Source: Halomonas sp. H10-9-1
GTDB lineage: Bacteria > Pseudomonadota > Gammaproteobacteria > Pseudomonadales > Halomonadaceae
NCBI RefSeq assembly: GCF_040147005.1
Contig: NZ_JAMSHO010000001.1
Span: forward strand, 2,914,001 to 2,978,000
Direction of reading: 5' to 3'
DNA length: 64,000 bases
The position numbers and the translations under genes are program-made. The notes beneath the pieces were generated by a model. It worked only from the letters and a program-made list of their open reading frames with translations. It did not search any database and had not been told where the DNA came from. How positions within the stretch are numbered: the stretch's first letter is position 1; each line of letters starts with the position of its first letter. Below, piece by piece: positions 8,086 to 16,042 of the stretch.

Positions 8086-8805
8086 TCATGCCCCCGTCAG
8101 GATCTTGCCCAGCACACCGAGCAGGAAACCGACGGAGGCCCCCAGAGGCGGCACCCAGTGGTTCTGCAGCCTGGCCTGGGGGGCGATGTCCTGGAAGATG
8201 ATGTACAGGATACCGCCGGCCGCGAACAGCATGATGCAGGAGACCACGCCGGCAAGCTCGGTCAGGAAGAAATACCCGGCCAGCCCGGCGATGGGGCCCA
8301 GGAAGGCCATCAGGATGAAGGCACCGATGATGTGCAGGCCGCGATAGTCCGTGGACACCCTGATCTCCCGATAGGCGTTGAAGCCTTCCGGTATGTTCTG
8401 CAGGGCGATGATCCCGGCCATCAGCACACCCGCCTCTTCCGATAAGGCAAACGCCGCTCCCAGGGCCAGGGCTTCCGGCACGAAATCGGATAGCATGGCG
8501 ACCAGCTGGCTGAGTTGGGTGTTGTTCGCCGCCAGCCACATGTCCAGGAACATGAACAGCAGGCTGCCACTGGCAAAAGACACCACCACCGCCAACGGCG
8601 ACAGGCCATGGACCCCCTCCGGCACCAACACCAGCGCGACGGCAGCCAACAGCGCTCCTCCCCCGAAGGCGATCACGGCGTGCCGCACTTCGGTTTCGAG
8701 CCAACGCGACCGGATCCGCTCGACCGCCGCCAACGATGCCCCGAGCGGCATTGCCAAGCCCGCGCTCAGCGTCAGCAGCACGAGCTTCACCACGTCATTC
8801 GTCAT
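8086..8805 (-). CDS. ZIP-family metal transporter
   Basis: A 239-residue membrane protein with about eight hydrophobic segments. The two ZIP signature helices are visible: DFVPEALALGAAFA (TM4-like) and ALQNIPEGFNAYRE (TM5-like), which build the binuclear metal site. ZIP proteins move Zn2+ and similar cations into the cytoplasm, although bacterial members vary. The start at 8805 is preferred to the ATG at 8811 because GGGAG directly abuts the latter and sits 6 bases before the former. It converges on the efflux ATPase, so uptake and export genes for metals adjoin here. Confidence 0.85.
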   Translation of the reverse strand: MTNDVVKLVLLTLSAGLAMPLGASLAAVERIRSRWLETEVRHAVIAFGGGALLAAVALVLVPEGVHGLSPLAVVVSFASGSLLFMFLDMWLAANNTQLSQLVAMLSDFVPEALALGAAFALSEEAGVLMAGIIALQNIPEGFNAYREIRVSTDYRGLHIIGAFILMAFLGPIAGLAGYFFLTELAGVVSCIMLFAAGGILYIIFQDIAPQARLQNHWVPPLGASVGFLLGVLGKILTGA

Positions 8806-8844
8806 GCTCATCTCCCGGGGTGGCAGAGGCGCCCGAGGCGCGCC

Positions 8845-9576
8845 TCATGTCATCTCGAAGCCGCGCCTGACCAGGAACTCGCGCATATGGGGGCGCAGCT
8901 TGGTGTCGAACAGCGGCGTCAGGTTCTGCGACCAGGTAGTGTCCTTGGGGCCGCCCCTCCGGGATTGGTAATAGGCGTGCATGGCATCGTCGTAGGCCGC
9001 CACCAACTCGCTGTCGTCATGGTAGCTATCCTCCTTGAGGATCGCCTCCACCGGCAGGCGCGGCTTCACGTCGGGGTCGTGGGCCGGGTAGCCGAGGCAC
9101 ATGCCGAACACCGGGTAGACGTGGTCCGGCAGGCCCAGCAAGTCGCTGATCTGCTGAGGATTGTTGCGTACGCCGCCGATATAGCAGATGCCCAGCCCTT
9201 CCGACTCGGCGGCCACGGCCACGTTCTGGGCCATCAGCGCGGTGTCCACGCTGGCCACCAGCAGCTGCTCGGTCATGCCGCGCACCACCCGCGCTCCGGT
9301 GCGCTCGGCCGCCTCGGTGGGTCGTTTCATATCGGCACAGAACACCAGGAAGGCACCGCAGGTGGCCACATAGCGCTGGCCGCCGGCCAGCTCGGCGATC
9401 GCCTCGCGATTCTCGGGCTTCTTCACATGGATGACGCTGTAGGCCTGTACGTGGCTGGAGGTGGCGGCGGCCTGGCCGGCGCTGACCAGCTCCTCCAGCA
9501 GCTCGCGGGAGATCGGCTGGTCGGTGAACTTGCGCACGGAACGGTGGGACTTGAGCAGCTCGATGGTGGGATTCAT
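8845..9576 (-). CDS. nfsA: NfsA-type NADPH-dependent nitroreductase
   Basis: A 243-residue FMN flavoprotein of the oxygen-insensitive nitroreductase family, NfsA/FRP subgroup, which reduces nitroaromatics, quinones and chromate with NADPH. It opens MNPTIELLKSHRSVRKFTD (the HRSxRxF phosphate-binding motif for FMN) and contains CYIGGVRNNP and FGMCLGYP, both typical of NfsA. Length matches E. coli NfsA (240). AGG upstream of the ATG is a modest ribosome site. It is monocistronic by position. Confidence 0.93.
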   Translation of the reverse strand: MNPTIELLKSHRSVRKFTDQPISRELLEELVSAGQAAATSSHVQAYSVIHVKKPENREAIAELAGGQRYVATCGAFLVFCADMKRPTEAAERTGARVVRGMTEQLLVASVDTALMAQNVAVAAESEGLGICYIGGVRNNPQQISDLLGLPDHVYPVFGMCLGYPAHDPDVKPRLPVEAILKEDSYHDDSELVAAYDDAMHAYYQSRRGGPKDTTWSQNLTPLFDTKLRPHMREFLVRRGFEMT

Positions 9577-9795
9577 GGGACCTCGCTCGGTGGATGCCGC
9601 ATCGCATCTGTGGAGTTGCTTAACAGGCTCATTGTTCCACGATGCGCCCTCTCCTTGTACCGTCTTTTGCCGACGGACTTTTCAGCGACGCTGCTGCTGG
9701 GTAGTGTGAAGGCCTTCTTGCCGCCCCGTTGCCCAGGCGCCGTCACGCTGCACTACCGGCCACTCCACCTTACTGCCCCACCCTCCGAGGCTTAC

Positions 9796-10728
9796 ATGAA
9801 ACGCATCCTGCTCGTCGATAACGGCTCCCTGCGCCCCCAGGCCACGCTCAACCTGCGTCGCCTGGCCGGGGCCCTGACCGAGGCAGCCGGAGAGCCGGTG
9901 GTGGCCGCCTCGCTACTCCATTCCCACAAGATTCCTGCCGAGCAGTTGGAGGGCAAGAAGGCAGTGACGCTGGGTCCGTTGACCAAGCGCCTGGCGGCGG
10001 AGGGCGTCACCGAACTGATCATCGTGCCCTTCTTCTTCGGCCCCAGCCAGGCACTGACCCGCTACCTGCCGGAGCGCCTGACAGAGGTGCAGGCGGAGTA
10101 CCCGAGGCTCGCCATCAAGGTCGCGGCGCCGCTGGTGGACACCCTCGCGGGACTCGACCTGCGCCTGGCTCGGCTGCTGGCCGACAACGTCCGCGAAGCC
10201 ATGGTGAACAAAGGCATGGTGAACAAAGGCATGGTGAACGAAGCCATGGGAGACGAACGCACGGGCGAGAGGCGCAAGCCAACGGTGGTGCTGGTCGACC
10301 ATGGCAGCCCGACCCCCGAGGTCGCCGCGGTGCGCAACTATGTGGCCGGACAGCTCGGGGCGCTGTTGAATGAAGAGGCCGACTGCGTCACCTTCGCCTC
10401 CATGGAGCGACGCGATGGCGACGAGTATCGCTTCAACGAACCGCTGCTGGCCGACCTGCTGGCCTCACGGGCACTGGCCGGGCGCGAGGTGATCCTGGCC
10501 ATGCTGTTCCTCGCCCCCGGCCGTCACGCCGGCGAGGGCGGCGACATCGCCGAGATCTGCGCGCAGGCGATTGCGGCCTCACCGGGGCTCACCGTCACTA
10601 CCACGCGCCTGGTGGGCGAGCACGAGGGGATCCTGGAGATCCTCGCGAGCCGCGTGTCCCAGGGGCTCTCAGGGCAGTCGCTGCTGGTGGAGCTACCGGC
10701 CATGGGCAAGGCTAGCCGATCCCGGTAG
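9796..10728 (+). CDS. CbiX/SirB-type chelatase-like protein with one degenerate half
   Basis: A 310-residue protein built from two CbiX-type halves. The C-terminal half keeps VLVDHGSPTPE (near residue 178) and LAPGRHAGEGGDI, holding both chelatase histidines. The N-terminal half has VDNGSLRP, with Asn in place of the first His, and FFFGPSQALT, with no second His. The halves are joined by a linker made of a 5-residue repeat (MVNKG, MVNKG, MVNEA). Known relatives insert cobalt or iron into sirohydrochlorin. With no cobalamin or siroheme genes nearby, the metal and substrate are uncertain. The start at 9796 has GAGG upstream. Confidence 0.8.
   Translation: MKRILLVDNGSLRPQATLNLRRLAGALTEAAGEPVVAASLLHSHKIPAEQLEGKKAVTLGPLTKRLAAEGVTELIIVPFFFGPSQALTRYLPERLTEVQAEYPRLAIKVAAPLVDTLAGLDLRLARLLADNVREAMVNKGMVNKGMVNEAMGDERTGERRKPTVVLVDHGSPTPEVAAVRNYVAGQLGALLNEEADCVTFASMERRDGDEYRFNEPLLADLLASRALAGREVILAMLFLAPGRHAGEGGDIAEICAQAIAASPGLTVTTTRLVGEHEGILEILASRVSQGLSGQSLLVELPAMGKASRSR
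10201..10245 (+). repeat. Three tandem 15-bp repeats inside the CbiX-like gene
   Basis: ATGGTGAACAAAGGC occurs at 10201-10215 and 10216-10230, and with two changes at 10231-10245. The repeats are in frame and encode the linker between the two halves, so copy number could vary without breaking the frame. Confidence 0.9.
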
Positions 10729-10767
10729 CATGGCTCCCGCCACTTCCATCACCCGCGAGGACGCAAC

Positions 10768-11019
10768 GTGAACCCCGAGGACCTACTAACGCTGGTGAGG
10801 ATGCACATGCCCTTCGGCAAGTACCAGGGGCGACTGCTCGCCGACCTTCCGGGCCCCTACCTGGCGTGGTTCGCCCGCGCGGGCTTTCCCGACAGCGAGC
10901 TGGGCCGCCTGCTCGCGCTGATGCACGAGATCGACCACAACGGCCTCGGCGGCCTGCTCGAGCCGCTGCGCCATTCCAGACCTGACCACGGACCCGGTGA
11001 TGCTGAAGATTTCCAATAG
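10768..11019 (+). CDS. DUF3820 protein
   Basis: An 83-residue protein starting at a GTG (10768) with GAGG about 6 bases upstream. The core MPFGKYQGRLLADLPGPYLAWF is the DUF3820 signature (FGKYkG...LpxxYLxWf). The family has been called a putative quorum-sensing-regulated virulence factor, but no activity is established. Its end overlaps the arfB start, so translation is likely coupled. Confidence 0.85.
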   Translation: MNPEDLLTLVRMHMPFGKYQGRLLADLPGPYLAWFARAGFPDSELGRLLALMHEIDHNGLGGLLEPLRHSRPDHGPGDAEDFQ

Positions 11020-11413
11020 CGTGGAGCTCGGCGATTGGGAGATCGAGCTGAACCCGATCCGCGCCCAGGGCGCCGGCGGGCAGAACGTCAACAAGGTATC
11101 CAGCGCCATCCACCTGCGCTTCGATATCCCGCGCTCCAGCCTGCCGCCCTTCTACAAGGAGCGGCTGCTGGCGCTTGGCGACCAGCGCATCACCCAGGAC
11201 GGCGTGGTGATCATCAAGGCCCAGCGCTTCCGCACCCAGGAGCAGAACCGCGAGGATGCCCTGGTGCGCCTGGGCGAGCTGATCCGCGAGGCGGTGAAGC
11301 AGCGCAAGGTGCGCAAGCCCACCCGACCCACCCGCGGCTCCCAGCGCCGCCGGGTCGATGACAAGACCCGCAAGGGCAAGACCAAGGCCCTGCGCGGCAA
11401 GGTGAACCCATGA
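11000..11413 (+). CDS. arfB: Alternative ribosome-rescue factor ArfB (peptidyl-tRNA hydrolase)
   Basis: A 137-residue protein of the YaeJ/ICT1 family that releases peptides from ribosomes stalled without a stop codon. The catalytic GGQ motif is seen in RAQGAGGQNVNKVSSAIHLR. The C-terminal tail is rich in Lys/Arg (GSQRRRVDDKTRKGKTKA), as needed to enter the empty mRNA channel. Length agrees with E. coli ArfB (140). The ATG at 11000 lies within the end of the DUF3820 gene; a GTG three bases upstream is also possible. It overlaps the next gene by 4 bp. Confidence 0.95.
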   Translation: MLKISNSVELGDWEIELNPIRAQGAGGQNVNKVSSAIHLRFDIPRSSLPPFYKERLLALGDQRITQDGVVIIKAQRFRTQEQNREDALVRLGELIREAVKQRKVRKPTRPTRGSQRRRVDDKTRKGKTKALRGKVNP

Positions 11414-11613
11414 GCGACGCCCGCCGGCAGCGCCCGGTCTCGCCCTGTGTTCGAATCTGCCGCGTGACGCCCGATGGTGGCGGCTGCGAGGGGTGCGGGC
11501 GCACCCTCGGCGAAATCGCCGCCTGGGCGCACCTGGACGAAGAGGCCCGCGAGGCGGTCTGGCAGCGCCTGGAAGCCGAGGGCTGGTCGCTCGGTGACGC
11601 CGACCCGGCCTGA
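11410..11613 (+). CDS. DUF1289 small cysteine-rich protein
   Basis: A 67-residue protein with SPCVRICRVTPDGGGCEGCGRTLGEIAAW, covering the four-cysteine pattern of DUF1289 (SPCxxxC...CxGCxRTxxEIxxW), probably binding zinc or an iron-sulphur centre. The function is unknown. Its ATG overlaps the arfB stop by 4 bp, so it belongs to the DUF3820-arfB operon. It ends 17 bp before the convergent DUF3422 gene. Confidence 0.9.
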   Translation: MSDARRQRPVSPCVRICRVTPDGGGCEGCGRTLGEIAAWAHLDEEAREAVWQRLEAEGWSLGDADPA

Positions 11614-11630
11614 CCCCGCCGGCATGCCCC

Positions 11631-12863
11631 TCAGTGCTGCTTGACGCGCCAGATGCGCCAGGCCAGCACCCCGATGATGCCAAGCCCCAGCGGCCCCAGC
11701 ACCGCCGCCGCCACCGCGGGCACGATGCTCACCCCCAGGGCGTCGAGGCTCTGCAGGCCGAGCTTGAAGAGGCTGAAGAGGTAGTAGCTGATCACGATGA
11801 TCGACAGCCCCTCCACCGCCTTCTGGATCTTCAGCTGGCTGCTGGTGCGCTCGTTGAGGCTCGCCAGCATCTCGGCGCTCTGCTCCTCGATCTCCACCTG
11901 GGCCCGGGTGCGCAGCAGATCGTTGAGGCGTGCCACGCTCTCCGCCAGGTCCTGCTGGCGACGATGGATCGAGGCGCAGAAGTGCACCGTGGGCCGGAAG
12001 CGGCGCAGGATGAAGGTGCCGAGCCTGGGGCTCTCGCCCACCCGGCTCTCGCGCAGCTCCTCGATGCGGGCGAAGACGATCCGCGCGTAGGCCTCGGTGG
12101 CACTGAAGCGGCGTCGCGAGCGTGCCCCGGAGCGCTCGAGGCGTGCCGAGAGCGACGACAGGTCCGCCAGCAGCGGCCGGGAGCTCTCCTCCTGCCTCTC
12201 GGCGTTACGCTCGGAGAGCTCGCCGAGCTCCTGCTCGTGGGCCTGCAGCTCGCGCTCCAGCTCCTTGGCCAGGGGCAGCGCCAGGTTCGCCATCATGCGG
12301 TAGGTCTCGATCTCCAGCAGGCGGCGCGTCATGCGCCCCAGTCGAAAGGCGTCCAGCCCCTGGTTGACCAGCAGCAGGCGGTTGACGCCCTCCTCGGTCA
12401 GGCGGAAATCGCTCCATACGATGGCGTCGCCGTCGCCCACCCGCGAGCCCGCCGGGTCGCGGAAGCCATACGCGGCAACGCTGCCGGACCAGTGGTGCGC
12501 GGACGCCACCAGCACCTGGGTGACGCCGATCAGCCGCGTCTCGTGTCCCGCCAGCACCTCGTCCAGGAGCGCCGGCGGGGGCGACCAGGGCGTCTCCTCA
12601 TGCAGGCCCGGCACCAGCAGGGTCAGGGTGAGGAACTCGGTGTGGCGCTCCCACTTCAGGGTCAGTCCGTCGATCTCGAGGATCTGCTGGACGGCATCGG
12701 GCAGGGGCGACACCCCGGTGCGCTCGACCAGACGGGCCAGCACGGCTTCGCAGGCGCCGGCCTCGTCGAGCAAGGCGTAATGGTGGAGGGTGGCCGGCTC
12801 ATCGAAGTAGATCGAGGGCCGGGCGTGCAGCTCGTTGTGCAGTCGCTCTCGTTGCGGGTGCAT
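11631..12863 (-). CDS. DUF3422 membrane-anchored protein
   Basis: A 410-residue protein. The start MHPQRERLHNELHARP at 12863 carries the HNELHARP signature of DUF3422. An upstream in-frame ATG at 12920 would add only low-complexity residues. The middle is rich in charged helices (residues about 190-330), probably coiled coil. The C-terminal 60 residues contain two hydrophobic segments (IIVISYYLFSLFKLGL and AVLGPLGLGIIGVLAW) that should anchor it in the inner membrane with a basic end. No biochemical role is established for the family. Confidence 0.85.
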   Translation of the reverse strand: MHPQRERLHNELHARPSIYFDEPATLHHYALLDEAGACEAVLARLVERTGVSPLPDAVQQILEIDGLTLKWERHTEFLTLTLLVPGLHEETPWSPPPALLDEVLAGHETRLIGVTQVLVASAHHWSGSVAAYGFRDPAGSRVGDGDAIVWSDFRLTEEGVNRLLLVNQGLDAFRLGRMTRRLLEIETYRMMANLALPLAKELERELQAHEQELGELSERNAERQEESSRPLLADLSSLSARLERSGARSRRRFSATEAYARIVFARIEELRESRVGESPRLGTFILRRFRPTVHFCASIHRRQQDLAESVARLNDLLRTRAQVEIEEQSAEMLASLNERTSSQLKIQKAVEGLSIIVISYYLFSLFKLGLQSLDALGVSIVPAVAAAVLGPLGLGIIGVLAWRIWRVKQH

Positions 12864-12949
12864 GGTCGGGTCTCGAAAGGGGAAACCTTCGAGCCTACGG
12901 CCTCCCCCCCACCGCGCCAAGCGCCTGCGTCAACGCGCCCCTGGCGGAC

Positions 12950-13672
12950 TCAAGTCGACGGGTTCCCAGCCTCGTAGGCGGCCTTGAGGCGATAGAACTC
13001 GGCGACGATCGCGTCCATGGACTCGGCATCGTAGTCACACAGACCACTGACCACCAGCTTCTTGGAGCCTGTCCCCACCTGCTCGCCTCCCGACTGGATG
13101 CGGAACTCGAGCAGGGTGTCACCCCGCTTGCCGTTGACCTCCAGGGAGGAGTCGGACAGCTCCAGCGCGGGAGTGAGACCCTCGAGGCGAGCCAGGGAGA
13201 AGCCCATGCTGTCATAGATCACCAGCGGCCTGCGGGGGTTGAACATCACGCCCTTCTGTTCCATCAGCGGCTTGAGGTAATGCGGGAAGTTCTTGCCCGA
13301 GAACGAGACATAGCAGCGGGTGAAGGCCTCCACTATTGCTTCGTCGTGGGTGGTCGCCCCGCTGCGTGAGACCTCCAGATAGGACTTGCCGGCGTCGTCA
13401 CAGACGCGAATCCGCCCATCGGCATGTTCCTGGAAATACAGCGGGGTGCCATCGCCGACCATGCTGAGAAAGCGAAACTCCATGTGCTGGGAGAGGCCGA
13501 AGCGCGCCAGCACCAGGGCGAACAGCAGGTCGCCGGGCACGCAGAAGCGCCGCGCATCCGGGTTGTGGATGGGGTTGTAATCGCCGGCGACCCCCTTGGC
13601 GAATCGACTGGCTTGCTCCGCCGAGATGGTGATGTGGTCCCCTGCCAGCGTATGAAATACATCGAGAAACAT
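12950..13672 (-). CDS. DUF3581 protein
   Basis: A 240-residue soluble protein starting MFLDVFHTLAGDHITIS, with SRFAKGVAGDYNPIHNPDARRFCVPGDLLFA. The GDYNPIHN stretch resembles the catalytic region of hot-dog-fold (MaoC-like) proteins, and the whole matches DUF3581, found in marine gammaproteobacteria. Function is unknown; an acyl-thioester-related role is only a guess from the fold-like motif. The longer frame up to 13783 is not supported by a start signal. It is monocistronic and divergent from nhaD. Confidence 0.8.
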   Translation of the reverse strand: MFLDVFHTLAGDHITISAEQASRFAKGVAGDYNPIHNPDARRFCVPGDLLFALVLARFGLSQHMEFRFLSMVGDGTPLYFQEHADGRIRVCDDAGKSYLEVSRSGATTHDEAIVEAFTRCYVSFSGKNFPHYLKPLMEQKGVMFNPRRPLVIYDSMGFSLARLEGLTPALELSDSSLEVNGKRGDTLLEFRIQSGGEQVGTGSKKLVVSGLCDYDAESMDAIVAEFYRLKAAYEAGNPST

Positions 13673-13892
13673 GCGTGACTTGCCTGCGTCGTTGGCGATC
13701 CGAAAACGGCCGGCGTCTGCCGGAGCGCTGATGATGCCACAAAACGGCCTTCGGGGCAGGCGGGGAGCCCGCGACCACCCCACTACTCCTTTGGTGGTAA
13801 GGCTTTGCGTCTATATTGCGCTGCACTAGCAGTGGTAGAATAAGCGCGCTTTCTCACCCTTCCCACGAACCTCGTTTTCGGGACTCAACGCC

Positions 13893-15371
13893 ATGCCATC
13901 CTTCGGATACCCAACCCTGCGGCTAAGGCACACTGCCTGGTGGTCGGGATGCCTCGTGCTTGTCTGCCTGCTGTTCAGCCCCATGGCCTTCGCCGTTACG
14001 GGCGAGCTGAACCTCACCAACTCCGTGGTCGGCCTTGTCGCCGTGAGTATCTTCGTCCTCGCCTATGCGCTCGTCATGGGCGAGGAGAAGCTGCATATGC
14101 GCAAGTCCAAGCCGGTACTGGTCGCCGCCGGTATCATCTGGGCACTGATCGGCTGGGTCTACGTGCAGGCCGGCATGCCTGCCGAGGCCGAGCACGCCTT
14201 CCGCGCCACCCTGCTCGAGTTCACCGAGCTGATGCTTTTCCTGCTGGTGGCGATGACCTACATCAACGCCCTTGACGAGCGCCGCGCCTTCGATGTGCTG
14301 CGCAGCTGGATGGTGCGCAAGGGCTTCACCTACCGCCAACTGTTCTGGATCACCGGCGGCCTGGCCTTCGTGATCTCGCCCGTCGCCGACAACCTGACCA
14401 CCGCACTGCTGATGTGTGCGGTGGTGACCAAGGTCGCCGAGGGCGACAAGCGCTTCATCAACCTCGCCTGCGTCAACATCGTGGTGGCGGCCAACGCCGG
14501 CGGCGCCTTCAGCCCCTTCGGCGATATCACCACCCTGATGGTCTGGCAGGCCGGCATGATCGAGTTCCAGGAGTTCTTCGTCCTGCTGCTGCCTTCGCTG
14601 GTCAACTTCCTGATCCCGGCGGTGGCGATGACCTTCTTCATCAAGAACCGCAAGCCGGACAGCATGGAGGAGGAAGTGTGGCTCAAGCGCGGGGCGCGCC
14701 GCATCGTCGCCCTGTTCCTGCTGACCGTGGCCACCGCCGTGGCCTGCCACACCTTCCTGCACCTGCCCCCGGTGCTGGGCATGATGACAGGCCTTGGCTA
14801 CCTGCAGTTCTTCGGCTACTTCCTGCGCCGCACCCTGCCTCGCTCGCTGGAGAGGAAGCGCACCCGCTACGCACGCCGCGGCGACGACAAGAAGCTGGCC
14901 CAGCTGGGTAGCGTGGTGCCCTTCGATGTCTTCAACCGAGTGGCACGCGCCGAGTGGGATACGCTGCTGTTCTTCTACGGCGTGGTGATGTGCGTGGGCG
15001 GCCTGGGCTACATGGGCTATCTGGCAATGCTTTCCGAGACCCTCTACAGCGGCTTGGGGGCTACCAATGCCAACATCGCCCTGGGCCTGATCTCCGCGGT
15101 GGTCGACAACATCCCGGTAATGTTCGCGGTACTGACCATGGAGCCCGACATGTCCCACGGCCACTGGCTACTGATCACCCTCACCGCTGGTGTCGGCGGT
15201 AGCCTGCTCTCCATCGGCTCCGCCGCCGGTGTGGCATTGATGGGCCAGGCCCGCGGCAACTACACCTTCATGGGCCACCTGCGCTGGGCCCCGGTGATCG
15301 CCCTCGGCTATGCCGCCAGTATCGCCACTCACCTGTGGCTCAACGCCGGGACGTTCCAGGTCTTCGGCTGA
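13893..15371 (+). CDS. nhaD: NhaD-type Na+/H+ antiporter
   Basis: A 492-residue inner-membrane antiporter that expels Na+ (and Li+) in exchange for protons, important for salt and alkali tolerance. It starts with a signal-like segment (residues 14-34, ending MAFAVTGELNLTNS), then some 12 membrane segments. Typical features are the paired half-helices in ISPVADNLTTALLM and ISAVVDNIPVMFAV, with conserved Asp-Asn pairs, and the NAGGAFSPFGDITTLMVWQ segment. Length and motifs fit NhaD of Vibrio and Halomonas. It is isolated, with a GC-rich hairpin just downstream. Confidence 0.93.
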   Translation: MPSFGYPTLRLRHTAWWSGCLVLVCLLFSPMAFAVTGELNLTNSVVGLVAVSIFVLAYALVMGEEKLHMRKSKPVLVAAGIIWALIGWVYVQAGMPAEAEHAFRATLLEFTELMLFLLVAMTYINALDERRAFDVLRSWMVRKGFTYRQLFWITGGLAFVISPVADNLTTALLMCAVVTKVAEGDKRFINLACVNIVVAANAGGAFSPFGDITTLMVWQAGMIEFQEFFVLLLPSLVNFLIPAVAMTFFIKNRKPDSMEEEVWLKRGARRIVALFLLTVATAVACHTFLHLPPVLGMMTGLGYLQFFGYFLRRTLPRSLERKRTRYARRGDDKKLAQLGSVVPFDVFNRVARAEWDTLLFFYGVVMCVGGLGYMGYLAMLSETLYSGLGATNANIALGLISAVVDNIPVMFAVLTMEPDMSHGHWLLITLTAGVGGSLLSIGSAAGVALMGQARGNYTFMGHLRWAPVIALGYAASIATHLWLNAGTFQVFG

Positions 15372-15379
15372 GTCGACTT

Positions 15380-15402
15380 GCCCGGCGGCGCCGCCGCCGG
15401 GC
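15380..15402. terminator. GC-rich hairpin after nhaD
   Basis: A perfect 10-bp stem (15380-15389 with 15393-15402) and a 3-base loop begin 8 bases after the nhaD stop. No T-run follows, so it may serve mainly as a 3' end stabiliser or weak terminator. The remaining ~200 bp up to 15611 hold no recognisable gene and probably carry the promoter of the next operon. Confidence 0.5.
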
Positions 15403-15610
15403 AGCCAACCGCCGTTGAAGCACCAACTTTACATTCCCATCCCTTCAGGTAGCGTATGAGCAGGAGCCCGATACAGCACACCGCCGCGTGTCGGCGCGAG
15501 GCCTGTACCCGTGACGCCACATAGGATAGGGAAGCCGATAACGCCATGACGACACGCCCCCAACCCGCCTCGCTGTCATCTCGTTGTATATCTCTGCACG
15601 AGGTCGAGAC

Positions 15611-16042
15611 ATGGCGTGGCTGAGAGCCGCTCTGCTGCTCTGGTTGCTGCCTCTGGGGGGTGGCCATGCCGTTGCCGAGGAGCAGACCGTGCTGTTGGTA
15701 GCCCATGCCGACGTCACCACTCAACGCCTCACGCGCGATACCACTCGAGCCATCTTCGCCATGCGCCAGCGCACCTGGCCGAATGGCCAGGCCGCCCGAG
15801 TCTTCGTGCTGCCCAACGACCACCCCGTGCACGAGCGCTTCGTCAAGGAGCGTCTGGCCGTTTATCCCCATCAATTGCAGCTGGCATGGGACCGCATGGT
15901 CTTCTCCGGTACCGGCCAGGCGCCGGACCGCGTGAGACACCAGGCCGAGATGCTCGAGCGTATTGCCACCACCCCCGGCGCAATAGGCTATCTGGAGAGG
16001 GAGTACCTGGATGACCGTATCCAAGTCATTTCAATGGATTGA
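15611..16042 (+). CDS. Small PstS-like periplasmic substrate-binding protein
   Basis: A 143-residue protein with a signal peptide (MAWLRAALLLWLLPLGG...AVA, cleavage near residue 22). The mature part follows the pattern of phosphate-binding PstS-like domains: TRAIFAMRQRTWPNGQAARV, then HERFVKE, WDRMVFSGTGQAP and TTPGAIGYLEREY. It is about half the size of true PstS and has no permease nearby, so it is more likely a sensing or accessory protein than a transporter component. The start at 15611 is chosen over 15584 because it begins the signal peptide. Its end overlaps the porin gene by 32 bp. Confidence 0.8.
   Translation: MAWLRAALLLWLLPLGGGHAVAEEQTVLLVAHADVTTQRLTRDTTRAIFAMRQRTWPNGQAARVFVLPNDHPVHERFVKERLAVYPHQLQLAWDRMVFSGTGQAPDRVRHQAEMLERIATTPGAIGYLEREYLDDRIQVISMD

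Noticed and set aside
10201..10245. CRISPR array
   Set aside because: Units are only 15 bp, directly adjacent without spacers, and in frame with a coding gene. No CRISPR array or cas gene was seen anywhere in the window.
13784..13892. Sigma-70 promoter for nhaD
   Set aside because: A TAGAAT box is visible at 13836-13841, but no -35 element lies at acceptable spacing, so it is not called.
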